Below are positions 16,071 to 25,332 of a stretch of 64,000 bases of DNA, piece after piece. Every line of letters begins with the position of its first letter. The stretch's first letter is position 1. The stretch covers positions 124,001 through 188,000 of the forward strand of contig NZ_JALHLE010000003.1 of NCBI RefSeq assembly GCF_022832385.1, written 5' to 3'. The notes below the pieces were generated by a model. The model had not been told where the DNA came from. It made no database searches and worked only from the letters and a program-made list of their open reading frames with translations. The DNA is from Novosphingobium album (ex Hu et al. 2023) (GTDB lineage Bacteria > Pseudomonadota > Alphaproteobacteria > Sphingomonadales > Sphingomonadaceae). Both the position numbers and the translations under genes were made by a program.

Positions 16071-17290
16071 ACCAGACCTGCAAGCACGGGACTGCCGGTG
16101 CCACCTTTTGGTGGGCGCGCGAGGATCTGCACTACCGCAACGGCCGCCTGCTGTTCGCCGGACAGGACGTGGCGGAACTGGCAGCAAAATCCTCCGGTCC
16201 GCTCTACCTCTACTCCCTGGACCGGGCCGAAGCCAATCTTTGCCGCGTACAGGCCGCACTCGATCAAACGGGCTGCGCGTCACGCATCTACTACGCGATG
16301 AAGGCCAACCGCTTCCTGCCATTGCTCGAAAGGCTGGCACATAGCGGCAAGTGCGGCGCCGACATCTGCTCACCCAACGAGCTCGATCTTGCGCTGTCAT
16401 GCGGATTTCCGGCCAGCCGGATCAGCTTCACCGGCACCGGCGTCTCGTCTCGCGATCTCGACCGCCTGCTGGCCCAGCCTGATCTCACGATCAATTGCGA
16501 CACCATCGGCATGATTCGCCGCATCGGCGAACGCCATCCGGGCCGTGAAATCGGCCTTCGCGTCAATCCCGGCCTCGGCACCGGCTACGGCGACGCCGAA
16601 AAGCTGACTTATGCCGGCGCCCGGACGACCAAGTTCGGCATCTACCGCGAACAATGGGCCGCAGCGCTCGAAACCGCGCGGCGCTATGGCCTCAAGGTCA
16701 CCGGCCTGCATTTCCATGTCGGCTGCGGTTATCTGAACGGCCAGCTCGAAAGCTGGGACCGCGCGGTGGGCGCGGCCGTGAACTTTCTCGATGATCTGCC
16801 CGATGTGCGCTCCGTGAACGCCGGCGGCGGCCTGGGCCTGCCCCATCGCCCCGAAGATCGTCCCCTCGACCTGGCGGCGTGGTCCGCCATCCTGCGCCGC
16901 CACTTCGCCGGGCGCGGGGTCTCGATCGCGGTCGAGCCGGGCGACTACATCGCCAAGGATGCGGGAATCCTCGTGCTTTCGGTCACCGATGCCGAGCAGA
17001 AGCGCGACACCCGGTTCGTCTATGTCAACGGCGGTTTCAACCTTCACCCCGAACCGGCCTTCTACGGCCTACCTTGCGAGCCGGTTCCCTGCGTGCCACG
17101 CGGTGCCCCCGCAGAGCCAGTGACGATCGTGGGAAACATCAACGAGGCACTCGACATCTGGGCTTCCGACATGTCCATGCCACCCCTTGCCGAAGGCGAC
17201 TTCATCGCCTTGCTCAATGCGGGCGGATACGGCTCGGCAATGAGCTCCAATCACTGCATGCGCGGCGATTTCCAGGAACAGGCGTTCTGA
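16067..17290 (+). CDS. fold-type III PLP decarboxylase homologue (DAP/ornithine decarboxylase family)
   Basis: 407 residues from ATG 16067, coupled to the SET gene. YYAMKANRF carries the PLP Lys; GLHFHVGCG, NAGGGLGLP and AVEPGDYI are the phosphate- and pyridine-binding motifs of the alanine-racemase-like barrel. The C-terminal domain ends with ALLNAGGYGSAMSSNHCMRG, like diaminopimelate decarboxylase. The usual active-site CESxD motif reads NINEALD, so the catalytic Cys donated by the second subunit is replaced by Asn. Substrate preference or even the reaction may therefore differ. It is not the housekeeping lysA with confidence. It likely acts on a diamino acid or amino-acid conjugate. Confidence 0.82.
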   Translation: MNQTCKHGTAGATFWWAREDLHYRNGRLLFAGQDVAELAAKSSGPLYLYSLDRAEANLCRVQAALDQTGCASRIYYAMKANRFLPLLERLAHSGKCGADICSPNELDLALSCGFPASRISFTGTGVSSRDLDRLLAQPDLTINCDTIGMIRRIGERHPGREIGLRVNPGLGTGYGDAEKLTYAGARTTKFGIYREQWAAALETARRYGLKVTGLHFHVGCGYLNGQLESWDRAVGAAVNFLDDLPDVRSVNAGGGLGLPHRPEDRPLDLAAWSAILRRHFAGRGVSIAVEPGDYIAKDAGILVLSVTDAEQKRDTRFVYVNGGFNLHPEPAFYGLPCEPVPCVPRGAPAEPVTIVGNINEALDIWASDMSMPPLAEGDFIALLNAGGYGSAMSSNHCMRGDFQEQAF

Positions 17291-17570
17291 TGTGCTGTCG
17301 CGCCGGTATCCGTGACCGGGTTCCATGAAACCGGGAAGCGGCGAGACGGGAAAACATCTTGCCATCCGCACTCACTGAAAGCCAAAAGGCAATGAAATCC
17401 GAGATGTGACAAAGGCTGTTTTTGCGCCATTCGGCAACATTTGGCGGTTGCGGAATACGCAGTTTCACGGCTAAAGGCCTTGTAAGCAGTGAACAATTCG
17501 CTGACCCAGGGGCGAAGCGACAGACCGAACGGCATTCGGCACAAATCCTGTTTTCTCAGGCGGAGGGGCC

Positions 17571-20500
17571 GTGCGAAATACCGGGTTCTTGATCAAGTTT
17601 GTGTGCCTGACGCTTTTGGCGTCAGCTGGCGTGACGCGTGCGGCCGCGCCGGATGTACGCCCTCTTGAAGCAGAAGACTTTGCCATTGGCACAGGCGGGT
17701 CCACTTGCGAAGCGCAAGGCCAGCCCATGGGGCCCCTGCGCAGTTCCGTCTTCGACCGCAAGTGGAGCATTCTGTGTTCGGGCACCGCCAAGGCGGTAGG
17801 CAACGCCTATGTCTTGCGTGATACCGCCAACGCCTCATCACGCATAGCTGCCACGCGCGATGAGACACTGGATTGCGGCAACACCCCCGATGCCTTTTCT
17901 GCGGACGGAACAACCTGCACCGGCACGACGTCGAACCTGCAATGGCGTGTTTACATGCGGCGGGCCCAAGGCGGCATCGTGGCTGTCGAGGGCTATGCAG
18001 CCTATGACAGCGCCCTGCGGCTCGCGCTCGCATCCATCGTCGACAATCGTGTAGTGCCGGGCGAAGTCTCGATCGCCGATCTCGGCACGGGTGATCCGCT
18101 CGCACTTGCCAAGGCGCGGGCGGAAACCGCCGGCGTCGCAACGCTGATCGGTCAAGGCTATCGCGGCAACGGCGCCGGCTCATTCGCGGAGGCAGCCGAA
18201 TTCTTCGCCGCTGCGCCCGCAGTGCTGGCAGATACCGAAGCCACCGATCCGGGCAGCCGCGACGTCCAGCTTCACGAGGCACTGGTCAACCGCGCCCTGC
18301 AACTCTCGAATCTCGGATCATTCGCCGAAGCCGCCCGCCAGTTCGCACTGGCCGATGCGATTGCCGTGCGCGATCCTGTGCAACTTCGCCTGTCGCGCAA
18401 CTACGCCGCGATAGACGCTGTCAACCGGCGGCAGTTCGATCAGGCCCTGACGATCCTCGACCGTCCGGTGCCCCAATTTGCCCCCGTCGCCTCCGCGCCT
18501 GGCACGGTCCAGATCGACCGGACTACCGCTGCCGGCCTGAATTCCTCGACGCACACGGCCATGGCAGGGCTGCTGGGACAACCGGCGCGGCTATCCCCGC
18601 AGGAACGCGCGGCGATTATCGATGCACAGGCCCTGCAGCTGCGCGGCACTGTCCTGCGCCTGCAGGAGCACCCGCAGGAGGCCCGCAAGGCGCTGGTCAG
18701 AGCCTATGATGAGGCCATCAAGGTTCACGACGGCCGGGTCATCTCGATCTATCGCCTGCGCGGCCAGATTCTTTCCGAACTGGCACTGAGCTATGAGGCG
18801 GACGGCAATCTGCCGATGGCCGAAACGACTTTTCGCGATGCCCTCATCCTCGTTGAAAGCCAGTATCCGGACAGCGCCTCGGTCAACCTCATCCGCGCAC
18901 GTCTGGCGGGATTCCTGGTGCGCCACGGCCAGAAGGACGAGGCCCTAGACCTTTATCGCAAGGTTGCGGCCAACGTCGAAACGCGCCGCGCCGCGCTGGT
19001 CGGCATGGAAAATCTCATGCAGCCCTATTTCGACCTTCTGGTCGAGACCGGAACGGATGATCCGGCACGAGTTGCCGAGGTGTTCCTCGCCAGCCAGTTG
19101 CTTCAGTCCCCGGGGGCCGCCGACACCCTGACACAGCTTTCGCGGCAACTGGAGGGTGGTTCCCGCGAAGCCTCGGCCCTGTTCCGCCGCTCGCAGGCCG
19201 TATCCCGCGATCTGGAGCGCACCCGCATAGAGATCGCCCGGCTTTCGGCCGCTGCGGCTGAAGGCGGCGACAGCACCGGCCTTGAGCCGCTGCAGCAGCG
19301 GCAGGCCCAGCTGGCGGAAGCCCAACTGACCGTCATGGATCAGCTTTCCGCTTTTCCACGCTACCGGGCAATTGCCAGCCGCACCGTCACGCTGGACGAC
19401 ATGCGCGCTGCGCTCAAGCCGGGCGAAGGTTATCTCAAGCTCGCGCAGGTGGCCGGTTCGCTCTACGCGATCTATCTTACACCGGACACGCAGCGGGCGT
19501 GGAAACTGCCGCTATCCACCGCGCAGACCGAAACTCTGGTCAACACTCTGCGCGACAGCATCTCGCTCACCATCAACGGCGTCCAGTCGACCTACCCGTT
19601 CGACATCGACGACGCGGTCAGGCTGGACGACGCGCTGCTCGGACCCGCACGGGCGGATATAGCGCATGTCACGCACCTGATCTTCGAACCCGCCGGGCCG
19701 CTGCTGCGCCTGCCGATCAACCTGCTGACCGACGACCGGAAGGGTGTTGCCGCCTATCATCAACGGGTAGAGGCCGGTGGCGAAGAGTACGATTTCACCG
19801 GGATCGACTGGCTCGGCCGCGACCGCGCGGTCAGCACCGCGCTCTCTGCCGCGAGCTTCCGCGATGCCCGCAAGGCACCGGCCTCGCAGGCTGCCGACGA
19901 CTATCTGGGGCTCGGCGACAATGTGCCGCTCGGTCCGGTTTCGGCACGCCCCGATGTGCGTTCGGGTGGCGAGGTGGCCATCGACGCCGACTGCAACTGG
20001 CCGGTTTCGGCCTGGAACCAGCCGATCTCACCGCGCGAACTGAACGAGGCTTCCGCGCTGTTCGGCGCCGGCCGTTCAGAGGTACTGACCGGAAGCCAGT
20101 TTACCGATGACGGCATCATCGCCCGCAAGGATCTCGGCGCGTTCCGCATCGTTCACTTCGCCACTCACGGACTCGTTACGCCGCCGCGTGCAGGCTGCCC
20201 GGTTCGCCCCGCCCTGCTGACTTCGTTCGGGGGTGCCGGGTCGGACGGATTGCTGTCCTTCGGCGAGATTTTCAACCTGTCGCTCGATGCCGATCTCGTG
20301 GTTCTCTCGGGATGCGACACGGCCGCCGGGGCCGGACTTGGCGTTACTCGCGAGGCCGGATTGACCACCGGCGGCGGCGAAGCTCTCGACGGCCTTGTCC
20401 GCGCTTTCATCGCAGCCGGTGGCCGTCAGGTGATTGCCAGCCACTGGCCCGCGCCCGATGACTACAACGCCACCGAGCGGCTGTTTTCCGGGTTCTACCG

Positions 20501-20639
20501 GGCCAAGAGCGCATCGATCGGAGAAGCGCTGCGCGAATCCGAGCGGGCGCTGATGGACGACCCGGACACCTCGCACCCTTACTACTGGGCCGGGTTCGCC
20601 GTGATCGGTGACGCCGCGCGCCCGGTTCCGGCGCGCTGA
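17571..20639 (+). CDS. exported TPR-CHAT protease-like protein
   Basis: 1022 residues from GTG 17571 behind GGAGGGG. The first ~24 residues are a signal peptide (CLTLLASAGVTRAAAP), placing the protein in the periplasm or outside. Residues ~190-620 are helical TPR-like repeats (NRALQLSNLGSFAEAARQFALADA). The C-terminal CHAT domain (~640-1015) has VHFATHG with catalytic His866, VVLSGCDTAAG with Cys915, RQVIASHWPAPD and YYWAGFAVIGD, so the caspase-like dyad looks intact. It is the first gene of a nine-gene operon with TpsB/TpsA. CHAT proteins next to two-partner secretion genes are known in cyanobacteria; processing of the exoprotein is a hypothesis only. Confidence 0.9.
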   Translation: MRNTGFLIKFVCLTLLASAGVTRAAAPDVRPLEAEDFAIGTGGSTCEAQGQPMGPLRSSVFDRKWSILCSGTAKAVGNAYVLRDTANASSRIAATRDETLDCGNTPDAFSADGTTCTGTTSNLQWRVYMRRAQGGIVAVEGYAAYDSALRLALASIVDNRVVPGEVSIADLGTGDPLALAKARAETAGVATLIGQGYRGNGAGSFAEAAEFFAAAPAVLADTEATDPGSRDVQLHEALVNRALQLSNLGSFAEAARQFALADAIAVRDPVQLRLSRNYAAIDAVNRRQFDQALTILDRPVPQFAPVASAPGTVQIDRTTAAGLNSSTHTAMAGLLGQPARLSPQERAAIIDAQALQLRGTVLRLQEHPQEARKALVRAYDEAIKVHDGRVISIYRLRGQILSELALSYEADGNLPMAETTFRDALILVESQYPDSASVNLIRARLAGFLVRHGQKDEALDLYRKVAANVETRRAALVGMENLMQPYFDLLVETGTDDPARVAEVFLASQLLQSPGAADTLTQLSRQLEGGSREASALFRRSQAVSRDLERTRIEIARLSAAAAEGGDSTGLEPLQQRQAQLAEAQLTVMDQLSAFPRYRAIASRTVTLDDMRAALKPGEGYLKLAQVAGSLYAIYLTPDTQRAWKLPLSTAQTETLVNTLRDSISLTINGVQSTYPFDIDDAVRLDDALLGPARADIAHVTHLIFEPAGPLLRLPINLLTDDRKGVAAYHQRVEAGGEEYDFTGIDWLGRDRAVSTALSAASFRDARKAPASQAADDYLGLGDNVPLGPVSARPDVRSGGEVAIDADCNWPVSAWNQPISPRELNEASALFGAGRSEVLTGSQFTDDGIIARKDLGAFRIVHFATHGLVTPPRAGCPVRPALLTSFGGAGSDGLLSFGEIFNLSLDADLVVLSGCDTAAGAGLGVTREAGLTTGGGEALDGLVRAFIAAGGRQVIASHWPAPDDYNATERLFSGFYRAKSASIGEALRESERALMDDPDTSHPYYWAGFAVIGDAARPVPAR

Positions 20640-20655
20640 CAGAGCGCACGGCGCG

Positions 20656-22752
20656 ATGGCCAGCAATCCCCTTCCTCTGGCACCCGAGCCTCCTCCACCT
20701 CCCGGCGTCGGGACGCGGATTGCCGGGAGTCTGGTGCGAAACGGATGGCGCAAGGTGCGCGCAGCCAGCGCGCGCCAGATGGCAGCGACGGCCCTCTTGC
20801 TTCTTGCCGCGATGCTGCTGGCGCGGTTCTCGTGGGCAATCCCGGTGGTCGGAAACGCCGAGGACGCACTTTACGACCTGCGTGGTTTCGTCATGGCGCC
20901 CCGCGTGGCCGAGCAGGATCCGCGCATCCAGATCGTCGCCTACACCGACCAGACGCTGATTGCGGTCAAGAAGCGCTCTCCGTTAGACCGCGGACTGCTG
21001 GCGCGCGCGCTCAAGGCTATCGACGGCATGGGCGCGAAAGCCGTCGGCATCGACATCCTGTTCGATCAGCCGCAGGACGAGGACGACGAACTGGTGGCAG
21101 CGCTTCGGGCAATGAAGACGCCGACCTTCGTCGCCTACACCGACATCGCCACCAACAAGGACGACATCAGATACGAGCAGCAAGTCTACCTGCAGTCCTT
21201 CATGAAACGTCTTGAAGGCTCGAATGCCCGTCCGGCAAGCATCATGCTGAGTAACGCTGACGGGGCAACACGACTGTGGCCCGCAATCATCCCCGGAGTC
21301 CCGCCGGTTCTGGGGCGTGCCATGATCGGTGCAGTCGATCCTGCGAAGACCCGCGCGTTCGATGGCTATACCGGTTCCATCCGCTATCGCCTCTCGGGCA
21401 GGGACTCTCTCGATGACGGTCCCGACACCGTGACGCCCCTGTATTCCGAGCTGCCGGTCGATGTCGTCGCCGCTGCAGCGGATCCGGATCTGGCTGCGGC
21501 GATAGGACAACAGATCGCAGGCCGTTACGTGCTGATCGGGGGCGACATCGTCGATACCGACCAGTTGACGACTACGCTGACTGCCGCGACCAGCAGAACA
21601 GTGCCGGGAATCACCGTTCACGCCGACCTGATCGCGCAGATGCTGGACGGTGTTCGTCTGACAAAGGTTTCGGCGTGGGAACGCTGGGCCGTCGCGTTCC
21701 TCGTCATTCTGGCTGCGGTCCTGACCAGCCTTGTCGAAGCGCGGATCTGGAAAGTCGTGCCGTTCTTCGTGGCTGAACTCGCGCTGATCGGCGGCTTGCC
21801 CTTCTGGCTCGCGTACATGCACGTCGACACTTACGGCACCCCCGCCTTCGGCTGGATCGCGGGCTGGATCGTGGCCTTTCTGGCCGTGTCCAGCGCCGTG
21901 CGCGCCTCGGGCGCGGTCGAGCGCCGGTTTGCGCAGGATGCGCTGGGCAAGTACCTGCCGCGCGACATCGCTCAGGAAATCATCGACAATCCCGAACGCC
22001 TCACGCTCTCGGGCAGCAAGCACGAACTCTACATCCTCTTCAGCGATCTGGAGGGTTTCACCAAGCTCTCGCACCAGCTTGAGCCGGAAGTGGTGGCCAA
22101 GCTGCTCAACGAATACCTCGACCGGCTGAGCGCCGTCGTCCTCGAGCATGGCGGCATCGTCGACAAATACGTGGGCGATGCCGTCGTCGCCTTCTGGGGC
22201 GCGCCGATTTCCCGGCCGGACGACGGCCGCAAGGCCGCGCTCGCCGCCTATGCGATGTGGCAGGCAGGCGAGGAGTTCCGCAAGAGCGTCGATCCTTCAC
22301 TGCCGCCGATCGGCCGCACCCGCGTCGGCCAGCACTTCGGCGAGGCCGTCGTCGGCAATTTCGGCGGGGAACGGCGCATCCAGTATACCGCGCTCGGCGA
22401 TGCCATGAACACGGCTGCCCGTCTGGAATCCGCGAACAAGTCGCTCGGCACCTCGATCATCGCCAGCCGCGAATTCGCCGAGCGCTCCGGGCTCGACTGG
22501 TGGCGCCCGCTCGGCAAGGTCGTGCTGCGCGGCCGGGCCAGCCCGGTGGAAATCTGCGAACCGGCGCCGGACTTCCCCGAAACAGACCGGGCGGCCCTGG
22601 CCGAAGCGGTTGGCCTGATCGGGCAGGACACGCCGGCCGCCGTGGCAAAACTCACAGAGCTTGCGTGCGCGCATCCGCATGACACGGCTCTGGCGTGCCT
22701 GATAGAACGGACGCGTGAATTGAAAGGGAGTGAGGCATATGTCCTTGGCTAA
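20656..22752 (+). CDS. CHASE2-domain adenylate/guanylate cyclase
   Basis: 698 residues from ATG 20656, 16 bp after the CHAT gene. One TM lies near ~40-60. A CHASE2 extracytoplasmic sensor (~70-335: DPRIQIVAYTDQTL, GMGAKAVGIDILFDQP, GRYVLIGGDIVDTD, GITVHADLIAQML) follows, then three TM helices (~350-420). The class III catalytic domain (~450-640) has LFSDLEGFTKLS with metal Asp, KYVGDAVVAFWGAP with the second Asp, and YTALGDAMNTAARLES with the late Asn/Arg, so it should be active. Product cAMP or cGMP is undecided. Two cNMP-binding domains and a CpdA-like phosphodiesterase lie in the convergent operon. Confidence 0.93.
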   Translation: MASNPLPLAPEPPPPPGVGTRIAGSLVRNGWRKVRAASARQMAATALLLLAAMLLARFSWAIPVVGNAEDALYDLRGFVMAPRVAEQDPRIQIVAYTDQTLIAVKKRSPLDRGLLARALKAIDGMGAKAVGIDILFDQPQDEDDELVAALRAMKTPTFVAYTDIATNKDDIRYEQQVYLQSFMKRLEGSNARPASIMLSNADGATRLWPAIIPGVPPVLGRAMIGAVDPAKTRAFDGYTGSIRYRLSGRDSLDDGPDTVTPLYSELPVDVVAAAADPDLAAAIGQQIAGRYVLIGGDIVDTDQLTTTLTAATSRTVPGITVHADLIAQMLDGVRLTKVSAWERWAVAFLVILAAVLTSLVEARIWKVVPFFVAELALIGGLPFWLAYMHVDTYGTPAFGWIAGWIVAFLAVSSAVRASGAVERRFAQDALGKYLPRDIAQEIIDNPERLTLSGSKHELYILFSDLEGFTKLSHQLEPEVVAKLLNEYLDRLSAVVLEHGGIVDKYVGDAVVAFWGAPISRPDDGRKAALAAYAMWQAGEEFRKSVDPSLPPIGRTRVGQHFGEAVVGNFGGERRIQYTALGDAMNTAARLESANKSLGTSIIASREFAERSGLDWWRPLGKVVLRGRASPVEICEPAPDFPETDRAALAEAVGLIGQDTPAAVAKLTELACAHPHDTALACLIERTRELKGSEAYVLG

Positions 22753-23488
22753 CACCACCAGGCGGCTGACCGCCGCCACCGCAGCCCTCGCCGCAGCCGC
22801 ACTGCCGGGTGCGGCCATGGCGGGAATCGTCGTTGCATCGAGCGGCCCGTCCGCCGCCAGCTATCCGCCGGGCAAGAAGCTCCCGGACGATGCGAAGATT
22901 ACTCTGAAAGATGCTGATTCGGTTACGATTCTGGATTCCAAGGGCACCCGTGTCCTGCGTGGTGCCGGCACTTTCACGGTAGGTGCGCCCGGAACCCTCA
23001 ACCGGTCCACGCAGTTCGCCGTTCTCACCCGGGAACGCAGTGCAAGACGCGTGAGGACGGGAGCCGTGCGCGGCGCACACGAACAGCAGGCCAGCCCCAA
23101 TCTCTGGTACGTCAATGTGACCAAGCCGGGCACGTTCTGCATCGTTAATCCCGCGGAAATCCGCGTCTGGCGCCCTGAAAAAGACGGTGACGCGACCTAT
23201 CGCGCCGTCAGCGCGGATGGCGCCGACACCACTGCCTTCGGCTTCACCGATGGTGTCACCGTGGCCCCGTGGGACGTGAAGGCGGCGCCGGTCGGCGCAG
23301 GTTCGACTTACAGCATCATCGGCAATGATCCTGCTCAGAAAGTGACTGTCACGTTCGAAATGCTGCCCGCGCAAGACTATGCACCGGAAGATCTGGCGGC
23401 CGCTCTCATGGCCAAGGGCTGCACCGGACAAGTCGATCTGCTCGCCACATCGCTGGCGCTGCCGGAAGACGCGCAAACAACGATGTAA
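22739..23488 (+). CDS. exported FecR-like hypothetical protein
   Basis: 249 residues from ATG 22739 (GGGAG upstream), overlapping the cyclase gene by 14 nt. The signal peptide ends near GAAMA|GIVV. Residues ~35-85 (LPDDAKITLKDADSVTILDSKGTRVLRGAGTFTV) resemble the FecR-type beta fold (i.L..GD.v.v....t...l.gpG), and the rest is beta-rich with two Cys. Proteins of this kind often accompany CHAT/CHASE2/TPS genes. It is probably periplasmic and may link the CHAT protein or CHASE2 sensor to the secretion machinery. Function is not established. Confidence 0.65.
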   Translation: MSLANTTRRLTAATAALAAAALPGAAMAGIVVASSGPSAASYPPGKKLPDDAKITLKDADSVTILDSKGTRVLRGAGTFTVGAPGTLNRSTQFAVLTRERSARRVRTGAVRGAHEQQASPNLWYVNVTKPGTFCIVNPAEIRVWRPEKDGDATYRAVSADGADTTAFGFTDGVTVAPWDVKAAPVGAGSTYSIIGNDPAQKVTVTFEMLPAQDYAPEDLAAALMAKGCTGQVDLLATSLALPEDAQTTM

Positions 23489-23529
23489 GCCAGAACCGGG
23501 CGGGCGGGCCCGGGCACAAGGGGGTGCGA

Positions 23530-25332
23530 ATGAACCGAATGCCGAAGTTCAGCGGTGACCGTCTCCGCCATCTGCGCGGCTGGAAAGCCGTGTGGATGCT
23601 CGCAGGCAGTGTCGTGCTGCCTGCGGCTGCATCGGCGCAGGCAGTGCCCCCGCCGACCACGCGCGAGGAACTCGACATCGAGTCGCGGCTCGGTCAGCGC
23701 GCGCCCTCTCGTTCGACGCTGGATGTTCAAGGCGGGATCGAACGCGGCCCCTGCCCTCTGGCCGATCCCGCCTTTGCGCAGACGCGCGTGACGTTCTCGA
23801 AAGTCCTGTTCCCCGATCTCAAGGCCGTCGATCCCGCTGTTCTCGATGACACATGGCGTGATTTCGCAGGAACCGAACAGCCCGTGGCGGTCCTGTGCGA
23901 AGTGCGCGACCGTGCCGCGACCGCCCTGCGCGCCATGGGATACCTCGCGGCCGTCCAGATCCCCCCGCAGCGGATCGAGAAACTGGGCGAAGTCAGCATG
24001 GACGTGCTGGTCGCGCATCTCGCCGAAGTGCAGGTGCGCGGCGAAGCCGGTGCCAACGAGCGGGCCATTGCCGATCACCTCGCCAAGCTGACGTCGGAGC
24101 CCTATTTCAACACCCGCGTCGCCGAACGGCAATTGCTGCTTCTCAGCGACATCCCCGGCTATCAGGTTCGGCTGACGCTCAAGCCGGTCGCCGGATCGCC
24201 GGGTGACGTGACCGGGGATGTGGTGGTGAAGCGCCGGGCATTCGAACTGTTTGCCGGTCTCCAGAACCTCGGATCGAAAGCGGTCGGCCGCGAAGGCGTC
24301 TTCGTGCAGGCGGTGGCAAACGGTATGACCGGGCTCGCTGACCAGACCTCAGTCAGCCTGTTCAACACGCTCGATTTCAGCGAGCAGACGGTGCTTCAGG
24401 CAAGTCACAGCTTCGCCGCCGGCGCGAACGGACTGCGGTTCAATGCCAGTCTGCTCTATGGCCATAGCGAGCCAGCCGGACCGCTGAAATTCAAATCGGA
24501 TACCCTCAGCGGCGAGCTTGGCCTGACATACCCGCTGGTAAGGCGGCGTGCGCTGTCGCTGCTTGCGGGCGGCGGGCTCGAAATCGTCAATCAGGACGTC
24601 GATTTCGGCGCCGTCCCCCTGACACGCGACCGGCTGCGCATCCTTTACGGACGCCTGAGCCTCGACACTGTGGACAGCGCCAGCGCGAACGGGCGAGGCG
24701 GCTATACCGGCGCCGAGCCGCGCTACCACCTGAGCGCAATGGTGGAGGCCCGCCACGGCATCGCCGGTCTGGGAGCCAGCAACGACTGTTTACCCATCAC
24801 CAACTGCACTTCACCGAACGTGCCGATCAGCAACCTGCTTGCCGATCCCAGTGCCTTCGTGCTGCGCGCCGAAGCGACCGCGGAATTCCGGCCGGTGCCG
24901 ATGATCACCATCGCGGCTGCCCCGCGCGCCCAGTATTCTCCCGATACGCTGCTGTCCTACGAGCGGTTCAGCGTCGGCAACTACACCATTGGCCGCAGCC
25001 TCGACCCGGGCACGCTGCTGGGCGACAGCGGCATCGGCACATCGCTGGAACTTCGCTACGGCCGCCTCTCGCGCACGATGGACAATGGTTTGGCGCTTCA
25101 GCCCTTCGCGTTCGTCGACGCCGCCTGGACCTGGACACACTACGGTCCAGCGAACGATCCGCAGGACGCCTTTACCGGTGGCGGCGGCGTGCGCGCACGC
25201 TGGGGGGACCGCATCGACAGTGCCTTCACCCTTTCCGTCCCGTTCAATAACGCGGGTTTCACGTCCACCAAGGGTGACGTCCGCTTCCTCTTCACTATCA
25301 GGGCACGGCTTCTGCCGTGGGATCCATCATGA
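23530..25332 (+). CDS. TpsB / ShlB-FhaC family outer-membrane secretion transporter
   Basis: 600 residues from ATG 23530 (AAGGGGG upstream). Signal peptide to ~37 (LPAAASA|QAV). POTRA-like region ~120-225 (ALRAMGYLAAVQIPPQRI; FNTRVAERQLLLLSDIPGYQVRLTL). A 16-strand-type barrel follows, ending YDVRFLFTIR-like and LPWDPS. In two-partner secretion this protein threads an unfolded exoprotein across the outer membrane. The gene overlaps the start of the giant exoprotein gene by 4 nt (ATGA), the classical TpsB-TpsA order. The barrel includes VDLAAW-type strands and the (V/I)RG(Y/F)-like lid-lock motif is weak (FSVGNYTIGRS). Confidence 0.88.
   Translation: MNRMPKFSGDRLRHLRGWKAVWMLAGSVVLPAAASAQAVPPPTTREELDIESRLGQRAPSRSTLDVQGGIERGPCPLADPAFAQTRVTFSKVLFPDLKAVDPAVLDDTWRDFAGTEQPVAVLCEVRDRAATALRAMGYLAAVQIPPQRIEKLGEVSMDVLVAHLAEVQVRGEAGANERAIADHLAKLTSEPYFNTRVAERQLLLLSDIPGYQVRLTLKPVAGSPGDVTGDVVVKRRAFELFAGLQNLGSKAVGREGVFVQAVANGMTGLADQTSVSLFNTLDFSEQTVLQASHSFAAGANGLRFNASLLYGHSEPAGPLKFKSDTLSGELGLTYPLVRRRALSLLAGGGLEIVNQDVDFGAVPLTRDRLRILYGRLSLDTVDSASANGRGGYTGAEPRYHLSAMVEARHGIAGLGASNDCLPITNCTSPNVPISNLLADPSAFVLRAEATAEFRPVPMITIAAAPRAQYSPDTLLSYERFSVGNYTIGRSLDPGTLLGDSGIGTSLELRYGRLSRTMDNGLALQPFAFVDAAWTWTHYGPANDPQDAFTGGGGVRARWGDRIDSAFTLSVPFNNAGFTSTKGDVRFLFTIRARLLPWDPS

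Noticed and set aside
17291..17570. Small gene or RNA upstream of the CHAT gene
   Set aside because: Frames are short with poor codon character and no convincing hairpin or ribosome site except that of the CHAT gene itself.
17571..20639. CHAT protein as part of a CRISPR-associated or gasdermin-type defence system
   Set aside because: It has a signal peptide, and no cas, gasdermin or STAND gene is nearby; the operon is a secretion and redox operon.
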